NCBI RefSeq assembly: GCF_017874415.1
Contig: NZ_JAGGLM010000023.1
Span: 1-34,825, forward strand
Length of the DNA: 34,825 bases
Source of the DNA: Clostridium algifaecis
GTDB taxonomy: Bacteria > Bacillota > Clostridia > Clostridiales > Clostridiaceae
Direction: 5' to 3'
Shown here one piece after another: positions 1-6,422 of this stretch; the stretch's first letter is position 1; each line of letters opens with the position of its first letter. A model generated the notes under the pieces. That model ran no database searches, had not been told where the DNA came from, and saw nothing but the letters and a program-made list of their open reading frames with translations. The position numbers and the translations under genes were made by a program.

Positions 1-9
1 GGGTCACCA
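1..9 (+). tRNA. tRNA-Glu, 3' end only (partial at window edge)
   Basis: The first nine bases, ending in CCA, are identical to the last nine bases of the complete tRNA-Glu at 253-327, and the following spacer and tRNA-Val are also repeated. The window therefore begins inside the acceptor stem of another tRNA-Glu copy. Confidence 0.75.
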
Positions 10-16
10 TTGATGT

Positions 17-92
17 GGGCGCATAGCTCAGCTGGGAGAGCATCTGCCTTACAAGCAGAGGGTCACAGGTTCGAGCCCTGTTGTGCCCACCA
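17..92 (+). tRNA. tRNA-Val (anticodon TAC), copy 1
   Basis: A 76-nt cloverleaf. The acceptor GGGCGCA (17-23) pairs with TGTGCCC (82-88), the anticodon stem-loop reads CTGCCTTACAAGCAG with anticodon TAC, the T-arm has GGTTCGAGCC, and CCA is encoded at 90-92. It is identical to copy 2 at 335-410. Confidence 0.96.
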
Positions 93-98
93 CATAAT

Positions 99-175
99 GG
101 CTTAGTAGCTCAGCTGGTTAGAGTGCCGGCCTGTCACGCCGGAGGTCGTGGGTTCGATCCCCATCTAAGTCGCCA
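99..175 (+). tRNA. tRNA-Asp (anticodon GTC), copy 1
   Basis: A 77-nt cloverleaf. The acceptor GGCTTAG (99-105) pairs with CTAAGTC (165-171), the anticodon loop CTGTCAC carries GTC, the discriminator is G and CCA is encoded at 173-175. It lies 6 nt after tRNA-Val and is identical to copy 2 at 417-493. Confidence 0.96.
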
Positions 176-185
176 TTATTTTTAT

Positions 186-213
186 TTAATGTAAAATCTT
201 CGATTTTCATTAA
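186..213 (+). other. Hairpin between tRNA-Asp copy 1 and tRNA-Glu
   Basis: The arms 186-198 and 202-213 pair over 12 bp with one bulged T, closing on a 3-nt loop. No T-run follows, so it is not a clear terminator. It may be a processing site or a weak attenuator in the tRNA transcript. It lies in the 77-nt spacer that has no counterpart after the second tRNA-Asp. Confidence 0.35.
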
Positions 214-252
214 GTAATGAGTTAAAATTTATATTATATTTGTTTAAAACAT

Positions 253-327
253 GGCCCCTTGGTCAAGCGGTTAAGACACCACCCTTTCACGGTGGTATCA
301 TGGGTTCAAATCCCGTAGGGGTCACCA
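253..327 (+). tRNA. tRNA-Glu (anticodon TTC)
   Basis: A 75-nt cloverleaf. The acceptor GGCCCCT (253-259) pairs with AGGGGTC (317-323), the anticodon stem CCACC/GGTGG encloses CTTTCAC with anticodon TTC, and CCA is encoded at 325-327. Its last nine bases match the window start. Confidence 0.96.
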
Positions 328-334
328 TTGATGT

Positions 335-410
335 GGGCGCATAGCTCAGCTGGGAGAGCATCTGCCTTACAAGCAGAGGGTCACAGGTTCGAGCCCTGTT
401 GTGCCCACCA
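335..410 (+). tRNA. tRNA-Val (anticodon TAC), copy 2
   Basis: Identical in sequence to the tRNA-Val at 17-92, offset by 318 nt, with encoded CCA at 408-410. It lies 7 nt after tRNA-Glu. Confidence 0.96.
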
Positions 411-416
411 CATGAT

Positions 417-493
417 GGCTTAGTAGCTCAGCTGGTTAGAGTGCCGGCCTGTCACGCCGGAGGTCGTGGGTTCGATCCCCATCTAAGTCGCCA
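417..493 (+). tRNA. tRNA-Asp (anticodon GTC), copy 2
   Basis: Identical in sequence to the tRNA-Asp at 99-175, offset by 318 nt, with encoded CCA at 491-493. Confidence 0.96.
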
Positions 494-501
494 TTATTTA
501 T

Positions 502-576
<75 letters not shown>

Positions 577-577
<1 letters not shown>

Positions 578-608
578 AAAAACTTGCAATTTTATTGCAA
601 GTTTTTTT
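577..608 (+). terminator. Bidirectional rho-independent terminator after the tRNA cluster
   Basis: The 10-bp perfect stem 581-590/594-603 has a TTT loop. It is preceded by A6 and followed by a T-run, so it works in both directions: it ends the tRNA transcript on the plus strand and can back up termination of dnaD-dnaC on the minus strand. Confidence 0.9.
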
Positions 609-633
609 ATATGCAAAAATATTATATTTTATA

Positions 634-669
634 ATAAACAGCAGGAAATTAAAATTTCTTGCTGTTTAT
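634..669 (-). terminator. Hairpin at the 3' end of dnaC (likely terminator)
   Basis: The arms 634-650 and 653-669 pair over 17 bp with one G-T pair. The hairpin overlaps the last codons and stop of the minus-strand dnaC gene. The following minus-strand bases are AT-rich but not a clean T-run; the T-tracted hairpin at 581-603 lies just beyond. Confidence 0.5.
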
Positions 670-1632
670 GTTTTGCTGTATTCTTATATCTTCTCCAAAA
701 AATTTACATAAAGTAAAATCTCCAAGCAACCTTGAAGAAATTCTTTCAGAATATAATTTAAGAATTTCTTCAAGATCACAATTTGTAGATATAAGCATTT
801 TCTTTTGCTTTAAAAGTTTTCTATTTAATATATTAAATAATTCTGTTTTAGAAAAGTCTGTTATTTGCTCGGAACCTAAATCATCTATTATAAGAAGATC
901 GCAATTTAAAATAATGTCTTTAAGTTCAGTATTATTATCAAATCTTATAGTTCTTAGATTTTGAATTAAAGTTTCCGCTGTTCTATAGATTACTAAATAT
1001 CCTTTATCTAATAATTCTTTTGCTATACAATTTGATAAAAATGTTTTTCCCGTTCCGGCAGTACCATAAAAGAGTAAGTTTTCTTTGGAATGAGAAAATT
1101 CTTCAATAAATTTCCAGGATAAAGAAGCAATATTTTGTATATTCTTTCTTGGACTTATATGTCCACCATCATTTTTTTTAGGAGAAAATAATTGGGGATT
1201 ATAATTTTCAAAATTATTTTCATTTAATATGTTTATAAGGTCAGAGTCTTTATAATACAATTTCACTAATTTTTGTTTATAACAGCTGCATTTTTTAGTT
1301 CCTATAAAACCTGTGTCCTTGCATATTGAACATCTGTAATGCATATCTAAATAATCCATAGGATAGTTGTTTTTGACAAGAAGTTCTGATTTTTGTATCC
1401 TTAACTCTGTAATTTTTTCTTTCATTTTATTTAAATAAACTTCTTTATTATCTATATTATTTAAAAGTTTTATAGACAACTTTATAGAATATAATCCTAT
1501 TTTCTTCTCTATATTCAAGACTTCCGGCAAATTTTTTTCTATTTCTTCTTTTCTCTTCTGTAATAATTTTTTTTCTTCGTTTCTTATATTTTCATATATT
1601 TTCATAACAGTAGAGTGATAGCCTTTAATCAT
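649..1632 (-). CDS. DnaC/DnaI-type replicative helicase loader (AAA+ ATPase)
   Basis: A 327-residue cytoplasmic AAA+ ATPase of the DnaC/DnaI family, which loads the replicative helicase on DNA during primosome assembly. The N-terminal ~120 residues are helical and charged and carry a cysteine cluster (C101, C104, C115, C117) like the zinc-binding helicase-interaction region of DnaI. The ATPase core has Walker A GTAGTGKT (190-197), Walker B LLIIDD (246-251) and a SERISSRL segment (295-302) suited to a sensor or arginine-finger role. The start ATG overlaps the 3' end of dnaD by 8 nt, so the two genes are translationally coupled. Family assignment is firm. The loader role is inferred from family and from the dnaD neighbour. 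A phage origin is possible in principle, but nothing else phage-like is nearby. Confidence 0.9.
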   Translation of the reverse strand: MIKGYHSTVMKIYENIRNEEKKLLQKRKEEIEKNLPEVLNIEKKIGLYSIKLSIKLLNNIDNKEVYLNKMKEKITELRIQKSELLVKNNYPMDYLDMHYRCSICKDTGFIGTKKCSCYKQKLVKLYYKDSDLINILNENNFENYNPQLFSPKKNDGGHISPRKNIQNIASLSWKFIEEFSHSKENLLFYGTAGTGKTFLSNCIAKELLDKGYLVIYRTAETLIQNLRTIRFDNNTELKDIILNCDLLIIDDLGSEQITDFSKTELFNILNRKLLKQKKMLISTNCDLEEILKLYSERISSRLLGDFTLCKFFGEDIRIQQNINSKKF

Positions 1633-2611
1633 TATTATCCCATCCTAATAGTTTCTTCTCAAGGTCTTTAAAGTCATAATTTCTTTGCTTGAAGTTGTTA
1701 AAAGTACTGTTTGAATTTGTATTGCTTTTATTTTGAGAATGTATATGTTTGACCTTCTTCTTATCCTTTTTTTCTATATCACTTAATGTTTTTATTTTAT
1801 CATTTTTCCAGCTTGTAAGAATACCATCTATATATTTAAAATCAGCTTTATTTATTCTTTGAAAACATATGTCACAAGCTTTGCATATTACTTCTACAGA
1901 AAAATTATAGTCATTCAGCCATTTAGTCAAAAGCTCTTCCTGCGGTTTCATTATTTCAGCATTTTTTATTCCAAGATAATTAAGTATTTTTCTTATACTT
2001 ACCCATTTGTCCTCATGTTTTTTAATAAAAGTCTGTGCATCATTTATATTTTTTATTTTAGCATCAAACCATGATATTGCAGTTTTTTCAATGTATCTGC
2101 TGTCAGTTTTGCCTCTCAGTACACAATATTGTATTAACAGTAATATGATTTCTGGAGAAAAATTGAAATCACTTAACCAGCTTATATATAGTGTAATTTC
2201 TTTTGATGATAGAGATCTTCCGAAAAGTTTTTCTATATCTTGAAGCATATCCTTAGTAGGAGTTTTGTTCAATTCTTCAATAATATCTATATCTCCCTTA
2301 TTAGTTTCCTCTGCCTGAGATAAATCAAGAAATTCTATGCTGTAGTTTCCCATCTTATCTACAGGTAATATTTTAATTACATTTTCACTGTCCCAATAAT
2401 TCCATGCATTTATTACATCTGTTTCTAAAAGATGAAGAGCACTTGCCATAACATCTGAGCTAACTCCCAGTTCACCAGATGTACAATACTTTAGTCCCAG
2501 AAGATATACTTTTACGTATTCTCCACGGGCTTTTGGCATAAATTTATCTATAAAAATATTATTAACAGGAGTATAGTTTGAACTTTTATCCTTAAATACA
2601 AAAGTACTCAT
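1625..2611 (-). CDS. DnaD-domain primosome protein
   Basis: A 328-residue protein of the DnaD/DnaB family of Gram-positive replication initiation proteins, which remodel DNA and recruit the helicase loader. The N-terminal ~95 residues fit a winged-helix DDBH1 module (TSGELGVSSDVMASAL is the helix-turn-helix-like stretch). Two DDBH2 repeats follow, about 118-190 and 205-275, each ending in the family's YxxxIxxxW-type motif (Y173-W181 with Thr in place of Ile, and Y260-W268). A lysine- and asparagine-rich linker (280-308) leads to a short conserved-looking tail. First gene of a two-gene minus-strand operon with the DnaC-type loader, which overlaps its stop codon. A weak AGG ribosome site precedes the ATG. 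Confidence 0.88.
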   Translation of the reverse strand: MSTFVFKDKSSNYTPVNNIFIDKFMPKARGEYVKVYLLGLKYCTSGELGVSSDVMASALHLLETDVINAWNYWDSENVIKILPVDKMGNYSIEFLDLSQAEETNKGDIDIIEELNKTPTKDMLQDIEKLFGRSLSSKEITLYISWLSDFNFSPEIILLLIQYCVLRGKTDSRYIEKTAISWFDAKIKNINDAQTFIKKHEDKWVSIRKILNYLGIKNAEIMKPQEELLTKWLNDYNFSVEVICKACDICFQRINKADFKYIDGILTSWKNDKIKTLSDIEKKDKKKVKHIHSQNKSNTNSNSTFNNFKQRNYDFKDLEKKLLGWDNND

Positions 2612-2667
2612 GAATTAATACCTGCCTTTTATTAGCTCTATATTTTGAAAATTTACCTTAATAATTA

Positions 2668-2696
2668 ATTATATCAAAATATATAAACTATAACAA
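2668..2696 (-). promoter_or_regulatory. Candidate promoter of dnaD-dnaC
   Basis: On the minus strand TTGTTA (2691-2696) and TATAAT (2668-2673) are 17 bp apart, upstream of dnaD. The element is divergent from the fab promoter, about 40 bp away. Confidence 0.55.
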
Positions 2697-2735
2697 TGAG
2701 GCTAAAAGTGTATATTTGGACAAAATTCGAACTAA

Positions 2736-2764
2736 TTGACAGTTAAAAATTTTTAATATATACT
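2736..2764 (+). promoter_or_regulatory. Promoter of the fatty-acid operon
   Basis: TTGACA (2736-2741) and TATACT (2759-2764) are separated by exactly 17 bp, close to the vegetative sigma consensus. The predicted start of transcription, near 2770-2772, falls inside the FabT operator, so bound repressor would block initiation. Confidence 0.8.
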
Positions 2765-2767
2765 TAC

Positions 2768-2796
2768 TTTGATTATCAAATTATTTGATAATCAAA
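2768..2796. promoter_or_regulatory. Tandem FabT operator
   Basis: Two 13-bp palindromes, TTTGATTATCAAA (2768-2780) and TTTGATAATCAAA (2784-2796), lie 16 bp centre to centre. They are reverse complements of each other, so the whole 29-bp block is one perfect palindrome around 2782. Each matches the known FabT site of streptococci (TTTGATTATCAAA core). The block directly follows the -10 box and precedes the ribosome site of the first gene. The fabT gene is second in the operon, which implies autoregulation and lipid-responsive repression of the whole cluster. Confidence 0.88.
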
Positions 2797-2819
2797 AATT
2801 ATCTGAAGGAGACGATCAA

Positions 2820-3890
2820 ATGAGATTACCTCCACTTATCATAGGAGATTTAAAGGCCAAGGTACCCATTATACAAGGTGGAATGGGTGTAGGCATTTCA
2901 GGACATAGACTTTCTCAGGCAGTAGCAAATGAGGGCGGTATTGGAATAATATCTGGAGTTCAAATAGGATATAGGGAACCAGATTTTGAAACAGATACTG
3001 AAGCGGCAAATATTAGAGCATTAAAAAAAGAATTGAGAAAAGCAAGACAGCTTAGCCCTAAAGGCATAATTGGGGTAAACATTATGGTAGCTGTCAGTGA
3101 TTACGATAAAATGGTTAAAACATGTATAGAAGAAAAAGCAGATTTAATAATATCAGGCGCAGGGCTTCCTCTTACTTTACCAAAGCTTGTAGAAGGAAGT
3201 AATATAAAGATAGCACCTATAGTATCATCCGCCAAGGCGGCATCAATCATTATTAGACAGTGGGAAAAGAAGCATTCTAGAATCCCGGATCTAGTGGTTG
3301 TTGAGGGACCAAAAGCAGGTGGACATTTAGGATTTCATCTTGAACAGCTTCAATCTGGCAATGAACAGCTTGAAAATATAGTACCTGAAGTTATTAAGGT
3401 TGTAAAAACTTTTGAAGAAAAGTATAAAAGAAAGATTCCGGTAGTAGCTGCTGGAGGCATTTATACAGGATCAGATATTGTGAAATTTCTAAAAATGGGG
3501 GCATCGGGAGTTCAGATGGGTACCCGTTTTGTGGCTACAGAAGAATGTGATGCAAGTATAAATTATAAAAATGCTTATGTAAATTCAAAAAAAGAAGACA
3601 TAAAACTAATAAAAAGTCCCGTAGGGCTTCCTGGCAGGGCAATAAACAACAAATTTATAAAGACAGCAGAGAAACATAGAATTGCTCCAACTAAATGTTA
3701 CAATTGTTTAAAAAAATGTGATCCTAAAGATACTCCTTATTGTATATCTAGGGCTTTAATTAATGCAGTTGAGGGCAATTTGGATGAAGCTCTTATTTTT
3801 GTTGGAAGTAATGCGTATAGAGTAGATAAAATAGTAAAAGTAAAAGATCTTATAAATGAATTGGTAACAGAAGCAGAAAGTGAAAACTAA
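2820..3890 (+). CDS. FabK/nitronate-monooxygenase-family flavoprotein (UfaA candidate)
   Basis: A 356-residue FMN-dependent TIM-barrel oxidoreductase of the 2-nitropropane dioxygenase/FabK superfamily. Visible are the N-terminal PIIQGGMG (16-23), the GVNIMV strand (85-90), the SGAG loop (112-115), GGHLG with the superfamily histidine H169, and the phosphate-binding AAGGIYTG (210-217) and MGTRF (233-237). Unlike the true FabK at 5464 it has an insertion after residue 48 and a C-terminal segment with four cysteines (C293, C296, C300, C308) that could bind a metal or cluster. The start is ATG 2820 behind AAGGAG; an in-frame TTG at 2769 lies inside the operator and has no ribosome site. First gene of the FabT operon. 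The substrate is not shown by the sequence. Candidates are an enoyl-thioester, in line with UfaA of gonococcus, or a nitronate. Confidence 0.82.
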   Translation: MRLPPLIIGDLKAKVPIIQGGMGVGISGHRLSQAVANEGGIGIISGVQIGYREPDFETDTEAANIRALKKELRKARQLSPKGIIGVNIMVAVSDYDKMVKTCIEEKADLIISGAGLPLTLPKLVEGSNIKIAPIVSSAKAASIIIRQWEKKHSRIPDLVVVEGPKAGGHLGFHLEQLQSGNEQLENIVPEVIKVVKTFEEKYKRKIPVVAAGGIYTGSDIVKFLKMGASGVQMGTRFVATEECDASINYKNAYVNSKKEDIKLIKSPVGLPGRAINNKFIKTAEKHRIAPTKCYNCLKKCDPKDTPYCISRALINAVEGNLDEALIFVGSNAYRVDKIVKVKDLINELVTEAESEN

Positions 3891-3947
3891 TTTGAAATTG
3901 ATTTTATATCACCAATATTTAAAGTTTGTGATTAGAAAGGTGATTTG

Positions 3948-4403
3948 GTGAGTAGGGGTATAAATGTTATAAATAAATTACTGGTAGATATTTTTAATGA
4001 TATATTAGAAATGGAACAGAAATACTTTAAATATACACCTTTTAAAGATTTAACTATTTCTGAAATACATACTATAGAAGCTATAGGAATATATAAGCCT
4101 AGAATGATGAAGGAAATAGCATTTGGGCTGGATATAACTTTTGGTACTTTAACTACTGCAATAAATCGTTTAGTAAAAAAGCAATATGTGATAAGAAAAA
4201 GAAGTGATATAGATAGAAGAATTGTATACATAGAGCTTACTAAAAAAGGTAAGCTTGTTTATAGAATTCATAAAAAATTTCATTTTGATATGGTTAATGA
4301 AAGTGTAAAAGGATTAGATAAAGATGAGGAAACAATTTTAATAAGCTCGCTTGAAAAATTGAATGATTTTTTTAAGTCAAAATATAATATTAAAGTTAAA
4401 TAG
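3948..4403 (+). CDS. fabT: FabT, MarR-family repressor of fatty-acid synthesis
   Basis: A MarR-type winged-helix repressor of about 151 residues. The segments KDLTISEIHTIEAIG, TFGTLTTAINRL (recognition helix region) and RSDIDRRIVYIELTKKGKL with its wing, followed by HKKFHFDMV, match the layout I recall for pneumococcal FabT. FabT senses long-chain acyl-ACP and represses fab genes. Its expected sites are present at 2768-2796, upstream of its own operon. Two starts are possible: TTG 3945 is only 2 nt after AAAGGTG, while GTG 3948 has a normal spacing of 5 nt, so GTG is preferred. It is second in the operon, after the FabK-like gene and before fabH. No catalytic role. Confidence 0.9.
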   Translation: MSRGINVINKLLVDIFNDILEMEQKYFKYTPFKDLTISEIHTIEAIGIYKPRMMKEIAFGLDITFGTLTTAINRLVKKQYVIRKRSDIDRRIVYIELTKKGKLVYRIHKKFHFDMVNESVKGLDKDEETILISSLEKLNDFFKSKYNIKVK

Positions 4404-4442
4404 GAGTTTTTATTAAAGTCATATTTAAATAGGGGAGAAGAT

Positions 4443-5417
4443 ATGAATAAAGTAAAAATTATTGGTACAGGAAGTTATTTACCGGAAAACATAGTAAAAA
4501 ATGATGATTTAGCAAAAATAGTAGATACTGATGATGAATGGATAAGAACTAGAACAGGTATAAGAGAAAGAAGAATTTCAGAAGGAGAAAATACATCTGA
4601 GATAGCAACAAAAGCTGCTATTCGTGCAATAAAGGCTGCAAATATATCTGTAGATGAAATTGACTTTATTATTGTAGCTACATCTACACCTGACAATTTT
4701 TTGCCATCTACAGCATGTATGATTCAAGATAATATAAAAGCTTTAAATGCAACATGCTTTGATATATCGGCAGCATGTTCTGGATTTATTTATGCCCTGG
4801 ATATAGGAACTCAATTTATAAGATCAGGAAGGGCGGATACCATTTTAATTATAGGTGCAGAAATTCTTTCCAAAATACTTGATTGGAAGGATAGAAGTAC
4901 CTGTATTTTATTTGGAGATGGAGCAGCAGCAGCAGTGCTAAAAAAATCTGAAACAGAGGGTATATTTGCAACTTATACTGGATCAGATGGTAGGCTTGGT
5001 GATGCACTTGAATGCAGTGCTATTCCTGTAAATAATCCTTATGTAAAGAGAAAAGCAGAAAAAGCTAAAGCTGTAGTTAAAATGGATGGAAAAGAGATAT
5101 TCAGATTTGCAGTAAAAATTATGGAAAAATCAATAAAAAAATTACTCAAGGATTCAGGGTATTCTGCTGATGATATAAAAGGCATAATACCACACCAGGC
5201 AAACTTTAGGATAATAGAAGCTGCATCTAAGAGGTTAAATATAAATTTGGATAAATTTTATGTTAATTTAGATAAATACGGAAATACGTCAGCAGCTAGT
5301 ATAGGTATAGCACTTGATGAGGCAGTAAGAAATGACATATTTAAAAGGGGAGATAAAGTTTTACTTGTAGGTTTTGGCGGTGGACTTACATATGGTGGAG
5401 CATTAATTGAGGTTTAG
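4443..5417 (+). CDS. fabH: 3-oxoacyl-ACP synthase III (FabH)
   Basis: A 324-residue condensing enzyme that starts fatty-acid synthesis by joining an acyl-CoA primer to malonyl-ACP. The catalytic triad is visible: C112 in ISAACSGF, H251 in IIPHQAN, and N281 in YGNTSAAS. The GFGGGLTYG loop near the C-terminus and the full family length support an active enzyme. ATG 4443 follows GGGGAG at good spacing. It lies between fabT and fabK. In many Firmicutes acpP follows fabH, but only 46 nt separate fabH from fabK here, so acpP is not in this operon. Confidence 0.97.
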   Translation: MNKVKIIGTGSYLPENIVKNDDLAKIVDTDDEWIRTRTGIRERRISEGENTSEIATKAAIRAIKAANISVDEIDFIIVATSTPDNFLPSTACMIQDNIKALNATCFDISAACSGFIYALDIGTQFIRSGRADTILIIGAEILSKILDWKDRSTCILFGDGAAAAVLKKSETEGIFATYTGSDGRLGDALECSAIPVNNPYVKRKAEKAKAVVKMDGKEIFRFAVKIMEKSIKKLLKDSGYSADDIKGIIPHQANFRIIEAASKRLNINLDKFYVNLDKYGNTSAASIGIALDEAVRNDIFKRGDKVLLVGFGGGLTYGGALIEV

Positions 5418-5463
5418 AAATAAATAAAAAGTAATGAATAGTGTTCTATAAAGGAGGCAAAGA

Positions 5464-6402
5464 ATGATTAATTCTGAATTTTGCAAAATGGTAAATATAA
5501 AATACCCTATTATACAGGGTGGTATGGCATGGATAGCGGATAGTTCCCTCGCAGCTGCAGTATCAAATGCGGGTGGACTTGGAATAATTACTGGAAATGC
5601 ACCACTTGATTGGGTTAGAGCAGAAATAAGAAAAGCAAAAAAACTTACAAATAAGCCTTTTGGAGTGAATATAATGCTTCTGTCGGAAACTGCTGAGGAA
5701 GTAGCTAAAATGGCTTGTGAAGAAGGAGTAAAGGTAGTTACAACAGGTGCAGGAAATCCGGGAAAATATATAAATATGTGGAAAGAACATGATATAAAAG
5801 TGATGCCGGTGGTTGCATCTGTAGCTCTCGCCAGAAGAATGGAAAGGTCAGGAGTAGATGCAGTTATTGCAGAAGGATGTGAATCAGGTGGTCATATCGG
5901 AGAATTAACTACTATGGCACTTGTTCCACAGGTAGTAGATGCTGTGAATATTCCGGTTATTGCAGCAGGAGGAATAGGAGATGGAAGAGGAGCAGCAGCA
6001 GCTTTTATGCTTGGCGCTAGTGGAGTTCAGTTAGGAACGAGATTCCTTGTAGCAAAAGAATGTACTGTAAGTCAAAATTATAAAAATAGAGTATTAAGTG
6101 CAAAAGATATAGATAGCCAGATTACCGGCAGGCCTACAGGACACCCAGTAAGAGTTTTGAGAAATAAACTTTCAAGGAAATTTCAGCTCCTTGAGAAGAA
6201 TAATGCTCCACTTAGTGAATATGAAAGACTTGGAGTAGGAGCACTTTCAAAGGCCGTCCGTGATGGAGATGTAGATAATGGATCAGTTATGGCAGGGCAG
6301 ATAGCTGGACTTGTAAATAAAGAACAAACTGCCAGTGAGATTATAGAAGAGATTTTTAGTGGAGTTAACCAGAGCTTAAAAAGATTGGAAAATATGATTT
6401 AA
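5464..6402 (+). CDS. fabK: Enoyl-ACP reductase II (FabK)
   Basis: A 312-residue FMN-dependent trans-2-enoyl-ACP reductase, the last step of each elongation cycle, using NAD(P)H. It follows the pneumococcal FabK pattern closely: KYPIIQGGMAWIAD (13-26), PFGVNIMLLS (65-74), VVTTGAGNPGKY (91-102), the active-site region ESGGHIGELTTM with H144, IPVIAAGGIGDG (163-174), GVQLGTRF (187-194) and GSVMAGQIAGLV near the C-terminus. ATG 5464 follows AAAGGAGG. No fabI or fabL is visible, so this is the expected main reductase of the operon. It is a paralogue of the product of the first gene, but lacks that protein's cysteine-rich tail. Confidence 0.96.
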   Translation: MINSEFCKMVNIKYPIIQGGMAWIADSSLAAAVSNAGGLGIITGNAPLDWVRAEIRKAKKLTNKPFGVNIMLLSETAEEVAKMACEEGVKVVTTGAGNPGKYINMWKEHDIKVMPVVASVALARRMERSGVDAVIAEGCESGGHIGELTTMALVPQVVDAVNIPVIAAGGIGDGRGAAAAFMLGASGVQLGTRFLVAKECTVSQNYKNRVLSAKDIDSQITGRPTGHPVRVLRNKLSRKFQLLEKNNAPLSEYERLGVGALSKAVRDGDVDNGSVMAGQIAGLVNKEQTASEIIEEIFSGVNQSLKRLENMI

Positions 6403-6422
6403 AATCAATTGGGAGGATGAAC

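Larger units (their letters stand above)
1..181 (+). repeat. Direct repeat unit A of a tRNA Glu-Val-Asp duplication
   Basis: Positions 1-181 and 319-499 match over 181 nt with a single difference, A at 96 against G at 414 in the Val-Asp spacer. The period is 318 nt. The left boundary lies outside the window. Confidence 0.9.
319..499 (+). repeat. Direct repeat unit B of a tRNA Glu-Val-Asp duplication
   Basis: Second member of the 318-nt-period repeat. Identity with unit A ends 6 nt after the CCA of tRNA-Asp, where unit A continues into a hairpin and tRNA-Glu while unit B continues into tRNA-Thr. Confidence 0.9.

Noticed and set aside
659..964. Plus-strand frame of about 100 codons opposite dnaC
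   Set aside because: It is the antisense of a well-supported AAA+ gene, has no ribosome site and its product resembles no family.
649..2611. Prophage replication module (dnaD-dnaC pair)
   Set aside because: No integrase, repressor, terminase or structural genes are nearby, and this pair is also chromosomal in Gram-positive bacteria.
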